This document shows positions 27,181 through 36,772 of a stretch of DNA of 64,000 bases, piece after piece. Under the pieces are notes generated by a model. It saw nothing but the letters and a program-made list of their open reading frames with translations. It did no database searches and was not told where the DNA came from. The stretch is taken from NCBI GenBank assembly GCA_030684645.1, contig JAUXUF010000072.1, forward strand, positions 1-64,000, in the 5' to 3' direction. The position numbers and the translations under genes are program-made. How positions within the stretch are numbered: position 1 is the first letter of the stretch; each line of letters opens with the position of its first letter. Origin of the DNA: Bacteroidota bacterium (GTDB taxonomy: Bacteria; Bacteroidota; Bacteroidia; Bacteroidales; Prolixibacteraceae).

Positions 27181-28680
27181 CTAATTATCCGGATGTTTTC
27201 CCCACTCATATCTTTTCTCCGGATTAAAAAAGGGATTAGGTATAGGAAATTCCGCTTTAACATCTTTCTGCCATTCCATTAAAAGGGTGTGAAGTTCCTT
27301 TGTCTTTTGAGGGAATACTTTTGATAGATCGGTCGATTCGCTGATATCTATACTCAGATTGTAAAGGACAACATTGCCGGTTACCAGGTTTTCGATCAGT
27401 TTCCAATCACCTTTCCGAATAGCACCTGCAGGCACATCGTGGTGATAGACCGGGTAGTGCCAATAGATTGCCCGTTCCGGATCATACTGGTTGTTAAGTA
27501 GTGCCGGCAACAAAGATTTTCCATCGATTGACTGAGCACCGGGTCGTGGGGCATCTGCTACTTCGAGTAGGGTCGGATAAAAATCGACACTGCTAACAAT
27601 TGCCTTGCTCACCCTGCCCGGTTTTACTTTTGTCGGCCATTTGACCAACAATGGCTCCCGGATACCCCCTTCATACAAGCTGCCTTTTTCGTTTCGCAAC
27701 GGCACATTGGAAGTGGCAATGTATTGTAAAGGGCTATCTTTGTAGATGTGCCTTTTAGAGGGTACAAGCATCTGCATCCGGTCCTCTTCAACTCCGGGAT
27801 ATTGATTTTCACTGATTATCCCTCCGTTGTCGGAATTAAAGATCACAACGGTATTTTCGTCTAATCCGCTCGCCTTCAATTTATCCAGAAGTCGGCCCAG
27901 ACTTCTGTCAATCTGCTCAATCATGGCCGCATAAATGGCATTGCAGGGATAACCATCAACTTTCTCCTTTTTCAAGTACTTATTAATCAACTCCTGATCT
28001 GCATCGAACATACAATGGACATCCCAGTTGGCGATGAACAGAAAAAATGGTTTCGCTTTATTTTTTTCAATAAAGTCGATACCAAAATCAGCCAATCGTT
28101 CTGCAATAATTTTATCAGATGATTGCTCTCTTGGTGGATCAAACTTAGTATTGTAATATCCCTGGCCAATATTGGCCTCATCAAATCCCTGATTTAGCGG
28201 ATGGTGTTGTTTGCTATCACCCAAATGCCATTTTCCGAAATAGCCTGTTGCATATCCGGCTTTTTGCAGTTCTTCGCCTATGGTAACAATATCTACCGGT
28301 AGATATTGTGTATGGTTTGAAGGAACAGTAACTTCTTCATAAGGCCTCCAGTGACCCGGGATAAAATCAATTACCCCCACTCTGGCCGGGTACTGGCCTG
28401 ACATGATACTTGCCCTGGTGGGGGAACAAACCGGGCATGCTGCATAGGCATTTGTAAAACGCATGCCCTGAGATGCAAGCTTTGTAAGATTGGGCGCCTC
28501 ATTGAACTTGTTCCCATATATGGGAAGGTCGGCCCAACCCAAATCATCAGCCAAGATAAATACAATATTGGGTTTTTGTGCTTTAGCCGTATTATTGTTA
28601 CAACCAGTTAAAGATATGGATCCTAAAGATAACCCAATAACCGCATTTTTACACATCAATAATTTAATATTCATCATCAT
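27181..28680 (-). CDS. S1-family formylglycine sulfatase, lipoprotein (PUL 2, fourth)
   Basis: A 499-residue exported sulfatase. A lipobox ISLTGCNNN places the acylated Cys at residue 27. The metal-binding start is KPNIVFILADDLGWADLPIYG. The formylglycine Cys is residue 85 in CPVCSPTRASIMSG. GKWHLGD and FNSDNGG are the usual active-site blocks. The gene lies between the Tat-signal unknown gene and GH106 in the minus-strand operon, so it probably desulfates a rhamnose-containing oligosaccharide before or after GH106 acts (inference). Confidence 0.93.
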   Translation of the reverse strand: MMMNIKLLMCKNAVIGLSLGSISLTGCNNNTAKAQKPNIVFILADDLGWADLPIYGNKFNEAPNLTKLASQGMRFTNAYAACPVCSPTRASIMSGQYPARVGVIDFIPGHWRPYEEVTVPSNHTQYLPVDIVTIGEELQKAGYATGYFGKWHLGDSKQHHPLNQGFDEANIGQGYYNTKFDPPREQSSDKIIAERLADFGIDFIEKNKAKPFFLFIANWDVHCMFDADQELINKYLKKEKVDGYPCNAIYAAMIEQIDRSLGRLLDKLKASGLDENTVVIFNSDNGGIISENQYPGVEEDRMQMLVPSKRHIYKDSPLQYIATSNVPLRNEKGSLYEGGIREPLLVKWPTKVKPGRVSKAIVSSVDFYPTLLEVADAPRPGAQSIDGKSLLPALLNNQYDPERAIYWHYPVYHHDVPAGAIRKGDWKLIENLVTGNVVLYNLSIDISESTDLSKVFPQKTKELHTLLMEWQKDVKAEFPIPNPFFNPEKRYEWGKHPDN

Positions 28681-28716
28681 TATTTTATATGGTTTCCAAT
28701 AGCTAAAAAATAAGAA

Positions 28717-29577
28717 TCATTTGTCCAAGACAAAGGCTTCCATACCGGAAATAACAAACACTGTACGGTTCATATTATCAACCCAATAAACAGTTGGGAT
28801 AATACCTTCTCCTGTTAATTTGAAAACACGAAAGTCAATCAGGTGGCCGTCGCCACAATCAAGAGATACTTTCTTCCTATTTTTTAATGTCTGATTTTTG
28901 TGGATGACATCAAATTCATCAAGCATAGAAAACCGGAGTTCGTGCAAGGAGGATTCTGCCATATTCTGCACAACCGCAAGCAAGCCCCACTTCCAGCTTA
29001 ATGGCACCAATCCAAAAGTTTTTTTGATCGATTTACCAGCGGTTTTTAAACTTATCTCTCCTCTTGTTGCTTTTCCTTCATTTATTATTCCGGTACCACC
29101 AAATGCAACACCTTCCTCTGAATGGGAAATTCGGGATGAAACGTTCCATTTTTCAGGAGAAAAGGTGGAATCAGTTTTACATTTCACATTGCCTGAAACA
29201 ATATACTTAAATTTCTGATCCTTATTTTTAATGCCGTCATCAGCTAATCGCCAATTCAAAAAATCAAACCAGCGATTTTTTCCTTTCATTCTGGATTCTA
29301 AAAGAAACTCACCTGCAAAGACCGCATTGTTGCCATATAAGTTATAAAGTTTATATTCTGATTTAAACGAAACAGTTGAAAACTGCTCCGTAAAAGGGAA
29401 TTTATAACCCGACAATAATTTCTCCAGTTTCAGTAATGAAAACTCCCCTTCAGGATTCACCCCAATATTGAACAGGGTTTTAAATCCAACCGACCAACTT
29501 ATTAACGGAAGTTGCGATATGCCTGCTACCACACTTATTTTTTTCAGAAAATTTCTTCTGTTTTGTATCTTTTTCAT
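28717..29577 (-). CDS. Tat-signal protein of unknown function in PUL 2
   Basis: A 286-residue protein starting QNRRNFLKKISVVAGISQL, a twin-arginine signal, so it is probably folded or cofactor-loaded before export. The rest is rich in predicted beta strands with Trp/Phe-rich segments (NRWFDFLNWRLAD, VPLSWKWGLLAVVQNMAESS, GIIPTVYWVDNMNRTVFVIS). No catalytic motif is recognised and I cannot assign a family. It lies tightly between two sulfatases (13 and 36 bases), so it is co-expressed with them. An accessory glycan-binding role or a new enzyme are both open. Confidence 0.75.
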   Translation of the reverse strand: MKKIQNRRNFLKKISVVAGISQLPLISWSVGFKTLFNIGVNPEGEFSLLKLEKLLSGYKFPFTEQFSTVSFKSEYKLYNLYGNNAVFAGEFLLESRMKGKNRWFDFLNWRLADDGIKNKDQKFKYIVSGNVKCKTDSTFSPEKWNVSSRISHSEEGVAFGGTGIINEGKATRGEISLKTAGKSIKKTFGLVPLSWKWGLLAVVQNMAESSLHELRFSMLDEFDVIHKNQTLKNRKKVSLDCGDGHLIDFRVFKLTGEGIIPTVYWVDNMNRTVFVISGMEAFVLDK

Positions 29578-29590
29578 AATAAGACCGGAT

Positions 29591-30985
29591 TTAGTTTCTG
29601 TCGAAATGTGTTCCAGGGATCATTTTTTTCTCCCACTCTTCTGCCAATAAGGTGTCTAATTCCTCCATTTTCAACCGATAAGCCGGATCAGCGGATAAGT
29701 CAATTAACTCCCAGGGATCATTATTGATATTGAAAAGTAATTGATGAGAGGTCGTTTTGTAGCGGCTACTTCCTGCACAAGCCTGAAATTTCTCAGGCTG
29801 ACCATCTTCAAGCCTTACAAAAGGTTTATCAGGCTCACCGGAATATTCATAGATCTTCACGTATTTGAAATCGCCCTTCCTCACTACCCGGCCTGTATGT
29901 TGAAATTCTGCAAACGCAACATCCATTTCTTCCTGACTTTTGCCTTGCTCAATGATTGGCCTGAGGCTCCTGCCCCGGCATCCCGGAGGTGCAGGAATAC
30001 CGGCATAATCACATACAGTGGTCATGAGGTCAATTCCGGAAACGGTGTGTTTTTGGTCAATACTATTTTCTTTGATACGTCCGGGCATGTAGGCGATAAA
30101 AGGAACTTTAACCGACTGCTCGAACGGATGCCATTTCTGGACCCTCCGGTGCCGGGCTGCTCCTTCTCCATGATCGGAAGTGAAAATAACCAGGGTTTCA
30201 TCGTTGCGTGAATCGACAGCATCGAGCATACGCCCCAAATCGGCATCCACCTTTTCAACCATCCGGCAGTAGTCGTAGAGATAGTTCTGCCATTCTTCCT
30301 TTGTAAATTTTACTTGCTGCTTTAGGTAGGGGTCGTCAAATTTAAAATTGTAGTTTGGTGGCAATGGCGGACGGTTATCCACCAGTTCAAAAATATCAGA
30401 TTTCGGAACAAGTTTGTCCCCGTGAAGTTGTGGTGTCCAATAACAGATGTCATGAGGGTTCATCAGTCCCGCCACTGCCAGAAAAGGTTTATCTTCCTGA
30501 TAGTTCATGATAAAACCTTTCATGGCCCCGGAAACCTGAAAATCATTAAAATCGCCGGTTCCGCCAACACCAACAGGGATAGTCTCAAAACCGGGGATTT
30601 TCCGTGCACCTTCGATGTCCGGATAATTCCATTGACCTCCGGCATGCCACTTTCCACAATAAATGCGCTTGTAATCAGCGTTTGTCTCAAACCATTCGCC
30701 CATATTGGGAACATTTTTATCAATCCCGATATTGTTATAAGTCACTCCGGTTTCGGTGCTGTATCGTCCGGTAAAAAGACTGGAACGTGCCGGACAGCAT
30801 ACCGGGTTTGTGCTGTTCGATTCCAGAAAAGAGTATCCTCCGGCAATCATCCGGTCAAAATTGGGAGTATTTGCCCAATGACACAGGTAGGCAGGATGCT
30901 TGAAATATTCTTTATAGGCAGATATGGTATCGATCACTTGTTGATCAGATACAATAATGAGGATATTGGGTTTTCGCTTCTTCAT
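29591..30985 (-). CDS. S1-family sulfatase without signal peptide (PUL 2, third)
   Basis: A 464-residue sulfatase whose first residues are already the catalytic fold (MKKRKPNILIIVSDQQ). An in-frame stop codon a few codons upstream rules out a longer N-terminus, so it should be cytoplasmic. The formylglycine Cys is C63 in VCCPARSSLFTG (CxPxR; note the second Cys at position 64). CGKWHAGG and FTSDHGEGAARHR supply the rest of the site. It probably acts on sulfated mono- or disaccharides after import. It is related to choline-sulfatase-like and heparan-type S1 groups, but the subfamily is not assigned. Operon position: after a GH99-like gene, before the Tat-signal gene. Confidence 0.9.
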   Translation of the reverse strand: MKKRKPNILIIVSDQQVIDTISAYKEYFKHPAYLCHWANTPNFDRMIAGGYSFLESNSTNPVCCPARSSLFTGRYSTETGVTYNNIGIDKNVPNMGEWFETNADYKRIYCGKWHAGGQWNYPDIEGARKIPGFETIPVGVGGTGDFNDFQVSGAMKGFIMNYQEDKPFLAVAGLMNPHDICYWTPQLHGDKLVPKSDIFELVDNRPPLPPNYNFKFDDPYLKQQVKFTKEEWQNYLYDYCRMVEKVDADLGRMLDAVDSRNDETLVIFTSDHGEGAARHRRVQKWHPFEQSVKVPFIAYMPGRIKENSIDQKHTVSGIDLMTTVCDYAGIPAPPGCRGRSLRPIIEQGKSQEEMDVAFAEFQHTGRVVRKGDFKYVKIYEYSGEPDKPFVRLEDGQPEKFQACAGSSRYKTTSHQLLFNINNDPWELIDLSADPAYRLKMEELDTLLAEEWEKKMIPGTHFDRN

Positions 30986-31094
30986 ATTTGTGATATTTTA
31001 TGCTTCATAATGTGATATATTGATATTTTTTTTCAGTCATGTTCATTTTTTTATAATTCAATCATTTGAGGTCAAAATAAAATAAACAATAAAA

Positions 31095-32312
31095 CTACTT
31101 ATCACTCCCGACGAACACTCTTTTAACTGCCTCCAGATATCCATAGCCATACATGGTACAGGGCATCAGGTAGCTGGTTTCGGTCCATTCGTTCCAGCTG
31201 TTAACAGTGATCAGTGGTGCCTGGCCCGGATGCGCATCCACATAGTCCTTCGACATCCTCAGCGCCTTCTCGAAATTCTCTGGTGTATTGTTCTTCACGA
31301 TCCCCGGGCGCTTCATCTTGAAACGCGGGTTGTTGTCCCAGCCCACCGATACATGCGCATAGTAAGGAATGTCATACTCGGCATCCACCGCCTTCCATTC
31401 CTTCACCACGTCCTGCATGATCAACTCATAATCCCGGTTCACACCCATCCCCAGAAAATGCACGATCTGGTAGTGCGTCACTGCGTCAAAGCCCAGCTCG
31501 CGTATCACATCCGTTTGCGTCCCCAAATTGTCGCCTGCTATGCCCGTGACACCCTGGTCACTCTTGCGCAAGGTCAGTTGCAAGTCCAGGCCGGGAAACC
31601 CAGCCTTCTTCGTCTCCGCCCGGAACCATCCGAGGGCATCCTTAGTTTGTTTCACGCCGCCCAGCCCCCTGATTAGGGTATTCAGATCATAGATCATAAA
31701 ACTTGGCTTGCCGTCAATTTGATAATAAGACGGATGTGAAAAATATTTTTCAATCACCCGGTGGCAGACAACCTCGAATTCTTCCCTGTTCACATCACCT
31801 TTCCAGACCAGTGCGTCATTCGGTTTACCAGCATTTCGTTTGTCCCAGGTCATAGTAACATTATGATTTGCCCACATCAGATAAAATTTCACCCTGTCGT
31901 TGTTCTTTGCCTTCAGGTAGCCATCATTCAGTTGTCCTTCCAGGAAGGGCATGCCGTCATACCAATACCAGTCGAAAATAAAAACATTCACTCCATGGTC
32001 GGCTGCTGCGTTGATCTCCATCTCAGCCACATAGGGGTCGGCTTCGTTGATATAACCCCATAAGGGGTACCGGGGCTGCTCGTGACCTTCAAACTTGGGT
32101 TTGTTACTTATGACGGTTTGCCATTCACCAATTCCGTCTGGCCAGAAGATCTTGGACCGGTCGTCGGGGCAGTAGGATGGCCAGACAAAGGCAGCTACAT
32201 CGTAATGGTTATTATCTTTCCCCATTTTTTGAGCAAAAGCCTTATTACACAATACTGAAAATCCTAAACTAAGGGCCAAAAGGCAGGTATTAAATGTTTG
32301 ATATTTCATCAT
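31095..32312 (-). CDS. GH99-like / WbsX-family protein, exported (third of three in PUL 2)
   Basis: A 405-residue protein of the WbsX family, related to the GH99/GH71 barrel. It has a signal peptide ending near VLCNKAFA. Family blocks are WGYINEADP, AAADHGVNVFIFDWYWYD, VKFYLMWANHNV, YYQIDGKPSFMIYDLN and NSWNEWTETSYL. E375 and E378 in NEWTE have the E-x-x-E spacing of the catalytic pair in characterised GH99 endo-mannosidases, so hydrolase activity is more likely than glycosyltransfer. The coding sequence between about 31140 and 32200 is noticeably richer in GC than its neighbours. It is followed in the operon by a sulfatase. Confidence 0.85.
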   Translation of the reverse strand: MMKYQTFNTCLLALSLGFSVLCNKAFAQKMGKDNNHYDVAAFVWPSYCPDDRSKIFWPDGIGEWQTVISNKPKFEGHEQPRYPLWGYINEADPYVAEMEINAAADHGVNVFIFDWYWYDGMPFLEGQLNDGYLKAKNNDRVKFYLMWANHNVTMTWDKRNAGKPNDALVWKGDVNREEFEVVCHRVIEKYFSHPSYYQIDGKPSFMIYDLNTLIRGLGGVKQTKDALGWFRAETKKAGFPGLDLQLTLRKSDQGVTGIAGDNLGTQTDVIRELGFDAVTHYQIVHFLGMGVNRDYELIMQDVVKEWKAVDAEYDIPYYAHVSVGWDNNPRFKMKRPGIVKNNTPENFEKALRMSKDYVDAHPGQAPLITVNSWNEWTETSYLMPCTMYGYGYLEAVKRVFVGSDK

Positions 32313-32333
32313 TTATTTTTTTACTTAAATATT

Positions 32334-34766
32334 TTACAGTTTCATCAATTTTCCTGTAAATGTTTCTCCCTTAACACGAACAAGATATAATCCGGCATTA
32401 TAACCGGATATATCCTTTGTAATTATTTCCCTTGAAATGGTTTCATTTTCTATTACCCGTCCCAAAAGATCCACTATTTCAAGTGTCGAACTGATAAATT
32501 TGGCTGGTACCGCTATTTTCACTTCCGCATTTGACGGATTGGGGTACAGTTTAATCGCTTCAGACGAATCATCCATTATTTGAATAGATCCGGTTGTTGA
32601 ACCACTTAACTTTTCAACCAGAAACAAACTCTCATAACTTCCAATTTTTTCTGAGAGGGGTAAAGAAGCTTCCCGTATTTCTCCATTCACGGGATTGTAT
32701 ATTTCTACCATTTCACTCTGGCCTGATTCTGCGGTAATATTGATTTGATTATCTGAATCGTTGATTATATAATAAATGCGATGGTCATCCCTCGTGAACC
32801 TACTCACTGATAATTTGTTGTCATTCGAGTTAATATGGATACTAAATTCATTATCCCTTAGTCTTCGAAGGTCGGACATTGGATAATTGTTGGTTAATAA
32901 TGTTTTTGAAATGGCATTTACCTCGTCGTGCTCGCTGTTTTTTGTTCCCAACGTTGGCAAGGCATCCACCCAATGAACGCGAATTCCGGCATCAGAAAAG
33001 GCTTTTAGTTTTTTAAGCACATCCAGTGGGATAACTTCAACACGAGGCATGATAATGGTAGAATATTGGTGCGTTCCAACCTGAATGGTTGCCCCTTTTA
33101 TTGTGGCATTCAAAATCGCATCCGCCGTCACATAATTAAAATCAAGCCCGTTTTGCAATATATCTGCTGCCATTCTATCCAGGGTTGCCTGAAGGTAACT
33201 GTAATTTGCAACTATCTTAGTATGCGGTAATGGGGAAACGATATATCTGGCCTGAAAAGTTTCGATTGGGTAATACATGGCAATGGAAGCTTCATTTTTT
33301 GCCCCCCTAAGCATAAGGGATATTCTCCCTAAGTATTCGTTGTATATACGATATTCTTCGCTGGTATAACCTGTATAAGGAATGTAGGTAGAAAACTGAT
33401 TGATACCGCAAAGAAAACTCATATTTATGGTTCTCTTCAGGTATTTGATATCCGGCGACAAATCGTTCGTCCCAACACCAATAATGGGGTCTATCAAGGC
33501 AACAACCATCGAATTTTTATTTTCCAGATATGAGGCTGAACTGATCAACTTTGGCATCCAAAAATTCCAGTTGGTCAGGCTTTTCCGTGCAATAGGAATA
33601 TCACAGCCGGGTATATTAAAGTTTCTCTGGGCTTTCATCATATCGCCATAATAAATAACATGGCAAGCCAAATATTCTTCGAGCAACAGATGCCCAATCG
33701 ACTGTACTCCATTTTTAGCACACCATCCGGTAATTTGGCCCGCATAATTCGAAGCAAACATCTCCGCCACGGTTTGGTAAAAATGCAATCTCACCATTTT
33801 GGAATTTGTCGTGTAACCTTCAAATAAAGCATCTAACCGTGGGATTAAATCATAACCATGCATTGCCTTAAATTGATTTGGCAAGTCCTTTTCCCACGGG
33901 ATATAGGCATATTCAGCCTGTGAGCCATCGTATTTCCAATAGGTGGTCATTAAATTTGGCTCAGCGGTATAAAATGATTCTACCTTTTGTCCTATATCTG
34001 TGATGTGATTCGCATAATTCTGATGGGTAAGTTCAATAAATCTTTGGGTGGCATCTTTGTTGATAACGCTTGGATAATGTCCCGTTCCGCCAAATTGTGG
34101 GGTAGATTGCGCCTGCGTATCCTTATCCAGAATTTTCACTCCGAATACCGATAACTGCCATGCGCCTTCCAACCCTGTTGTTTGAACCCGATTATTAGAA
34201 ATGGCCACCTCAGTTGCATTTTCGTAATCAGGCTCCCCATTTACAACAGAGCATAAGGAAGCACGGAAAAATACAATATTAGCAGGCAAATCCTTTGTTA
34301 TGTTGATTTTGCCAGTACCTTTTTGTGTAATCCTAATCACACCCCGAGCTTCAAATTCAGGATGGCCTTCAACGACCAACCCACCAGCTGCACCGCTCGG
34401 ATAGCCTCTTTCATCATGGATCCAAACACGCATACCCTTATTAATTGCCAAATTTAAGTCATCAATTTCTTGGGTCCACCCCAACTCATCCTGGAGATAA
34501 TTTTTATATGGTACACTTGTTTGTATTCCACCAATTCCATGCGACTTCAAATCCAGTGCATCATTTTCCTGAAGGTTCTTATTCGTATAATATTGAATAA
34601 GTCTATATTGGTTTGGAGGATTGGCAAAAGTCTGGCCTATGGTTTTAAAATCCAAATTCCAGGTGGTATCTTTTACAGCCTGTCCCTGAACGGAAGTAAA
34701 TGAAACCGATAACCAAATAAAATAAATCCATAAATTTCTTTTCGTGTAATTCCTCATCTTAGTCAA
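32334..34766 (-). CDS. Putative glycoside hydrolase (GH106-like) with T9SS sorting domain
   Basis: An 810-residue secreted protein with an N-terminal signal (LWIYFIWLSVSFTSVQGQ). The catalytic region resembles GH106: WIHDERGYPSGAAGGLVVEG, ESFYTAEPNL, GWCAKNGVQSIGHLLLEEYL and a C-terminal flavodoxin-like part (TIIMPRVEVIPLDVLKKLKAF). Residues about 735-810 are a type IX secretion sorting domain (LYPNPSNAEVKIAVP, LEIVDLLGRV, GLYLVRVKGETFTGKLMKL). It is therefore delivered to or beyond the outer surface, unlike the other PUL 2 enzymes. The substrate is probably a rhamnose-containing polymer (inference). A second in-frame ATG three codons downstream is equally possible. Confidence 0.78.
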   Translation of the reverse strand: MTKMRNYTKRNLWIYFIWLSVSFTSVQGQAVKDTTWNLDFKTIGQTFANPPNQYRLIQYYTNKNLQENDALDLKSHGIGGIQTSVPYKNYLQDELGWTQEIDDLNLAINKGMRVWIHDERGYPSGAAGGLVVEGHPEFEARGVIRITQKGTGKINITKDLPANIVFFRASLCSVVNGEPDYENATEVAISNNRVQTTGLEGAWQLSVFGVKILDKDTQAQSTPQFGGTGHYPSVINKDATQRFIELTHQNYANHITDIGQKVESFYTAEPNLMTTYWKYDGSQAEYAYIPWEKDLPNQFKAMHGYDLIPRLDALFEGYTTNSKMVRLHFYQTVAEMFASNYAGQITGWCAKNGVQSIGHLLLEEYLACHVIYYGDMMKAQRNFNIPGCDIPIARKSLTNWNFWMPKLISSASYLENKNSMVVALIDPIIGVGTNDLSPDIKYLKRTINMSFLCGINQFSTYIPYTGYTSEEYRIYNEYLGRISLMLRGAKNEASIAMYYPIETFQARYIVSPLPHTKIVANYSYLQATLDRMAADILQNGLDFNYVTADAILNATIKGATIQVGTHQYSTIIMPRVEVIPLDVLKKLKAFSDAGIRVHWVDALPTLGTKNSEHDEVNAISKTLLTNNYPMSDLRRLRDNEFSIHINSNDNKLSVSRFTRDDHRIYYIINDSDNQINITAESGQSEMVEIYNPVNGEIREASLPLSEKIGSYESLFLVEKLSGSTTGSIQIMDDSSEAIKLYPNPSNAEVKIAVPAKFISSTLEIVDLLGRVIENETISREIITKDISGYNAGLYLVRVKGETFTGKLMKL

Positions 34767-34788
34767 ATTTTATTCTTATCATTTAATT

Positions 34789-36714
34789 TTATAACCACTT
34801 AATATTTGTCAGGCCGCCAACGACAAAAACATTCCACTTATGAGATGTCTTATTGTTAACCACCATACGCAGTATAATTACATTTCTACCAGGTTTCAAA
34901 GGGGGATTATATCCAAGGTCAAACCCTTTTCTTAAGGTTTCTTCTTCATTTATAATTGGAGGGATATTCATCATCTTCTTGTATTCAAAATTCATGTATA
35001 TTTCTTTCCCTTCGAAATAACTGGTATATGCCACAGATGATTCTTGATTACTTTCAGGAAAAGAAAACCTCAATGAAATAAAGGGATCGAATTCTCCCCG
35101 ATTATTTAATGGAATGGCAACATAGAAAATACGCTTTTCATTTTCTTTTGGAATATGTCCTGTTAAGTCAAAATAGTCATCCTCTCTTTCCAGTTTATTC
35201 CAAATTCTTTTATTTTCTACAATTTCAGCTATTTCCGGATTAGTTAAATCTATTTGTTTCTGGCCATCTTCTTCAGGTGTTAACAGTTTTGAGATATAAA
35301 TAGAACTAAGTTTCAATGATGAACGATTGACCCAACCTGTCCTTTTTTTCCATTGCTTTAGCCTTTTTTCCAAACTGTTTTTGACGGATCTGAATTGAAC
35401 ATCATTTATTCGATTATATTTCTCGATGGGATCTTTAACCAAATCATATAATTCTTCATATGGCTGATATTCATATTTAATAAGCTTATACCTTTCTGTC
35501 CTCACTGCCTGCATTGGTGGTAAAATGTCTGGTTGGTTATGCCAGAAATCGAAAAAGAATTCATCCCTTAAAGGTTTTGGTTTTTTTGCTGAAGGTTCAA
35601 TTAACTCACGCCAACTTTTCCCTATCATATCTGAAGGCACCTGCCCGGTACAATAATCCATGATGGTGGGGGCAATATCCATATTCATAACCATATCGGT
35701 AGGTGGATTTCCTGGTTCTTTCTGGTTTGGGAAGCGAACCATCAAAGGAACCCGCATGACTTGCTCATACGCATAATGTTTCTCACACATGCTTTGTTCT
35801 CCAAGCGAGTACCCCTGATCACTGGTAAAAACTATTATCGTATTATCTGCTATTCCTGCTTTTTCTATGGCATCCATTATTTTTCCTAACGATTCATCAA
35901 TAGTAGCAGCTGTCCGGGTATAAGCTCTTACCCATTCCTGAAAAGAACCGTATTTCGGAATTGCGGCGGGCCAGGTCTTTGCATTTATCAGGTTTTTTGA
36001 AAGACCGGGCTTACTTTCAGAATAATCCAAATTAAAAGTTTCGGGTTCTTTAAAAACAACATCCCCATATTTAGCTTTCATTCTTTCAGGATAAGAAAAA
36101 GGAATGTGAGGAGATTTTAATCCAACAATCAGGCAGAAAGGTTTGCTATCTCCCGACCATTTTTCAATAGTACTGTCGGCCAATTCTGTGACATTATCAT
36201 CGGTAAAGCCTTTAAAATGTTTTGCTCTTCCATTAATCCAGATTGTTTGATTAAAATAGTTACCCACAAAAGGAAAGCTGGCCCATAAATCGAAATTTGG
36301 CTTTGGTTTTTCTTCTTCTCCCAGATGGAATTTCCCAATATACCCGGTTTTGTATCCTTGTTTATGCAATTTCTGAGGAAACATCTCCTGTAATTGCAGA
36401 AAAGAGTTGTTCTGCCACACGATATCAGGTGCAGAGGCCTGATGTATGTATTTTCCGGTAAGGAGCGCAGCTCTTGTAGGAGAGCATACACCTGCACAAC
36501 AAAAAGCATTCGGGAAAGACCAGCCTTCTTTTGCCATTCGATCAAGGTGGGGTGTTTCCATAAAGTCCTTCCCTTTGTGATGCATCCAGTCGTATCGATA
36601 GTCATCTGCAATGATTATAACGACATTCGGACGGGTGTTTTTAATATGCTGTCCTTCCGCTGTAGCGGTAAAAGCTAAAATTGTGGATGCAATCAGTAAA
36701 GATTTATTTTTCAT
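34789..36714 (-). CDS. S1-family formylglycine sulfatase with long C-terminal extension (PUL 2, second)
   Basis: An exported sulfatase of 641 residues. The start at 36714 (MKNKSLLIASTILAFTATAEG) gives a normal signal peptide; an ATG 11 codons upstream adds only a polar leader. The metal-binding block is PNVVIIIADDYRYDWMHHKG. The formylglycine Cys is residue 77 in CAGVCSPTRAALLTG. FTSDQGYSLGEQ is the second metal-binding region. After about residue 460 there is a roughly 170-residue extension with beta-strand character that is not part of the core S1 fold, possibly a glycan-binding module. Operon position: after a GH99-like gene and before the T9SS glycoside hydrolase. Confidence 0.9.
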   Translation of the reverse strand: MKNKSLLIASTILAFTATAEGQHIKNTRPNVVIIIADDYRYDWMHHKGKDFMETPHLDRMAKEGWSFPNAFCCAGVCSPTRAALLTGKYIHQASAPDIVWQNNSFLQLQEMFPQKLHKQGYKTGYIGKFHLGEEEKPKPNFDLWASFPFVGNYFNQTIWINGRAKHFKGFTDDNVTELADSTIEKWSGDSKPFCLIVGLKSPHIPFSYPERMKAKYGDVVFKEPETFNLDYSESKPGLSKNLINAKTWPAAIPKYGSFQEWVRAYTRTAATIDESLGKIMDAIEKAGIADNTIIVFTSDQGYSLGEQSMCEKHYAYEQVMRVPLMVRFPNQKEPGNPPTDMVMNMDIAPTIMDYCTGQVPSDMIGKSWRELIEPSAKKPKPLRDEFFFDFWHNQPDILPPMQAVRTERYKLIKYEYQPYEELYDLVKDPIEKYNRINDVQFRSVKNSLEKRLKQWKKRTGWVNRSSLKLSSIYISKLLTPEEDGQKQIDLTNPEIAEIVENKRIWNKLEREDDYFDLTGHIPKENEKRIFYVAIPLNNRGEFDPFISLRFSFPESNQESSVAYTSYFEGKEIYMNFEYKKMMNIPPIINEEETLRKGFDLGYNPPLKPGRNVIILRMVVNNKTSHKWNVFVVGGLTNIKWL

Positions 36715-36772
36715 TTTCAATTTTGTTTCGTTATTATTACATTTCATAATTTTGAATTAAGTAATATAAGTT

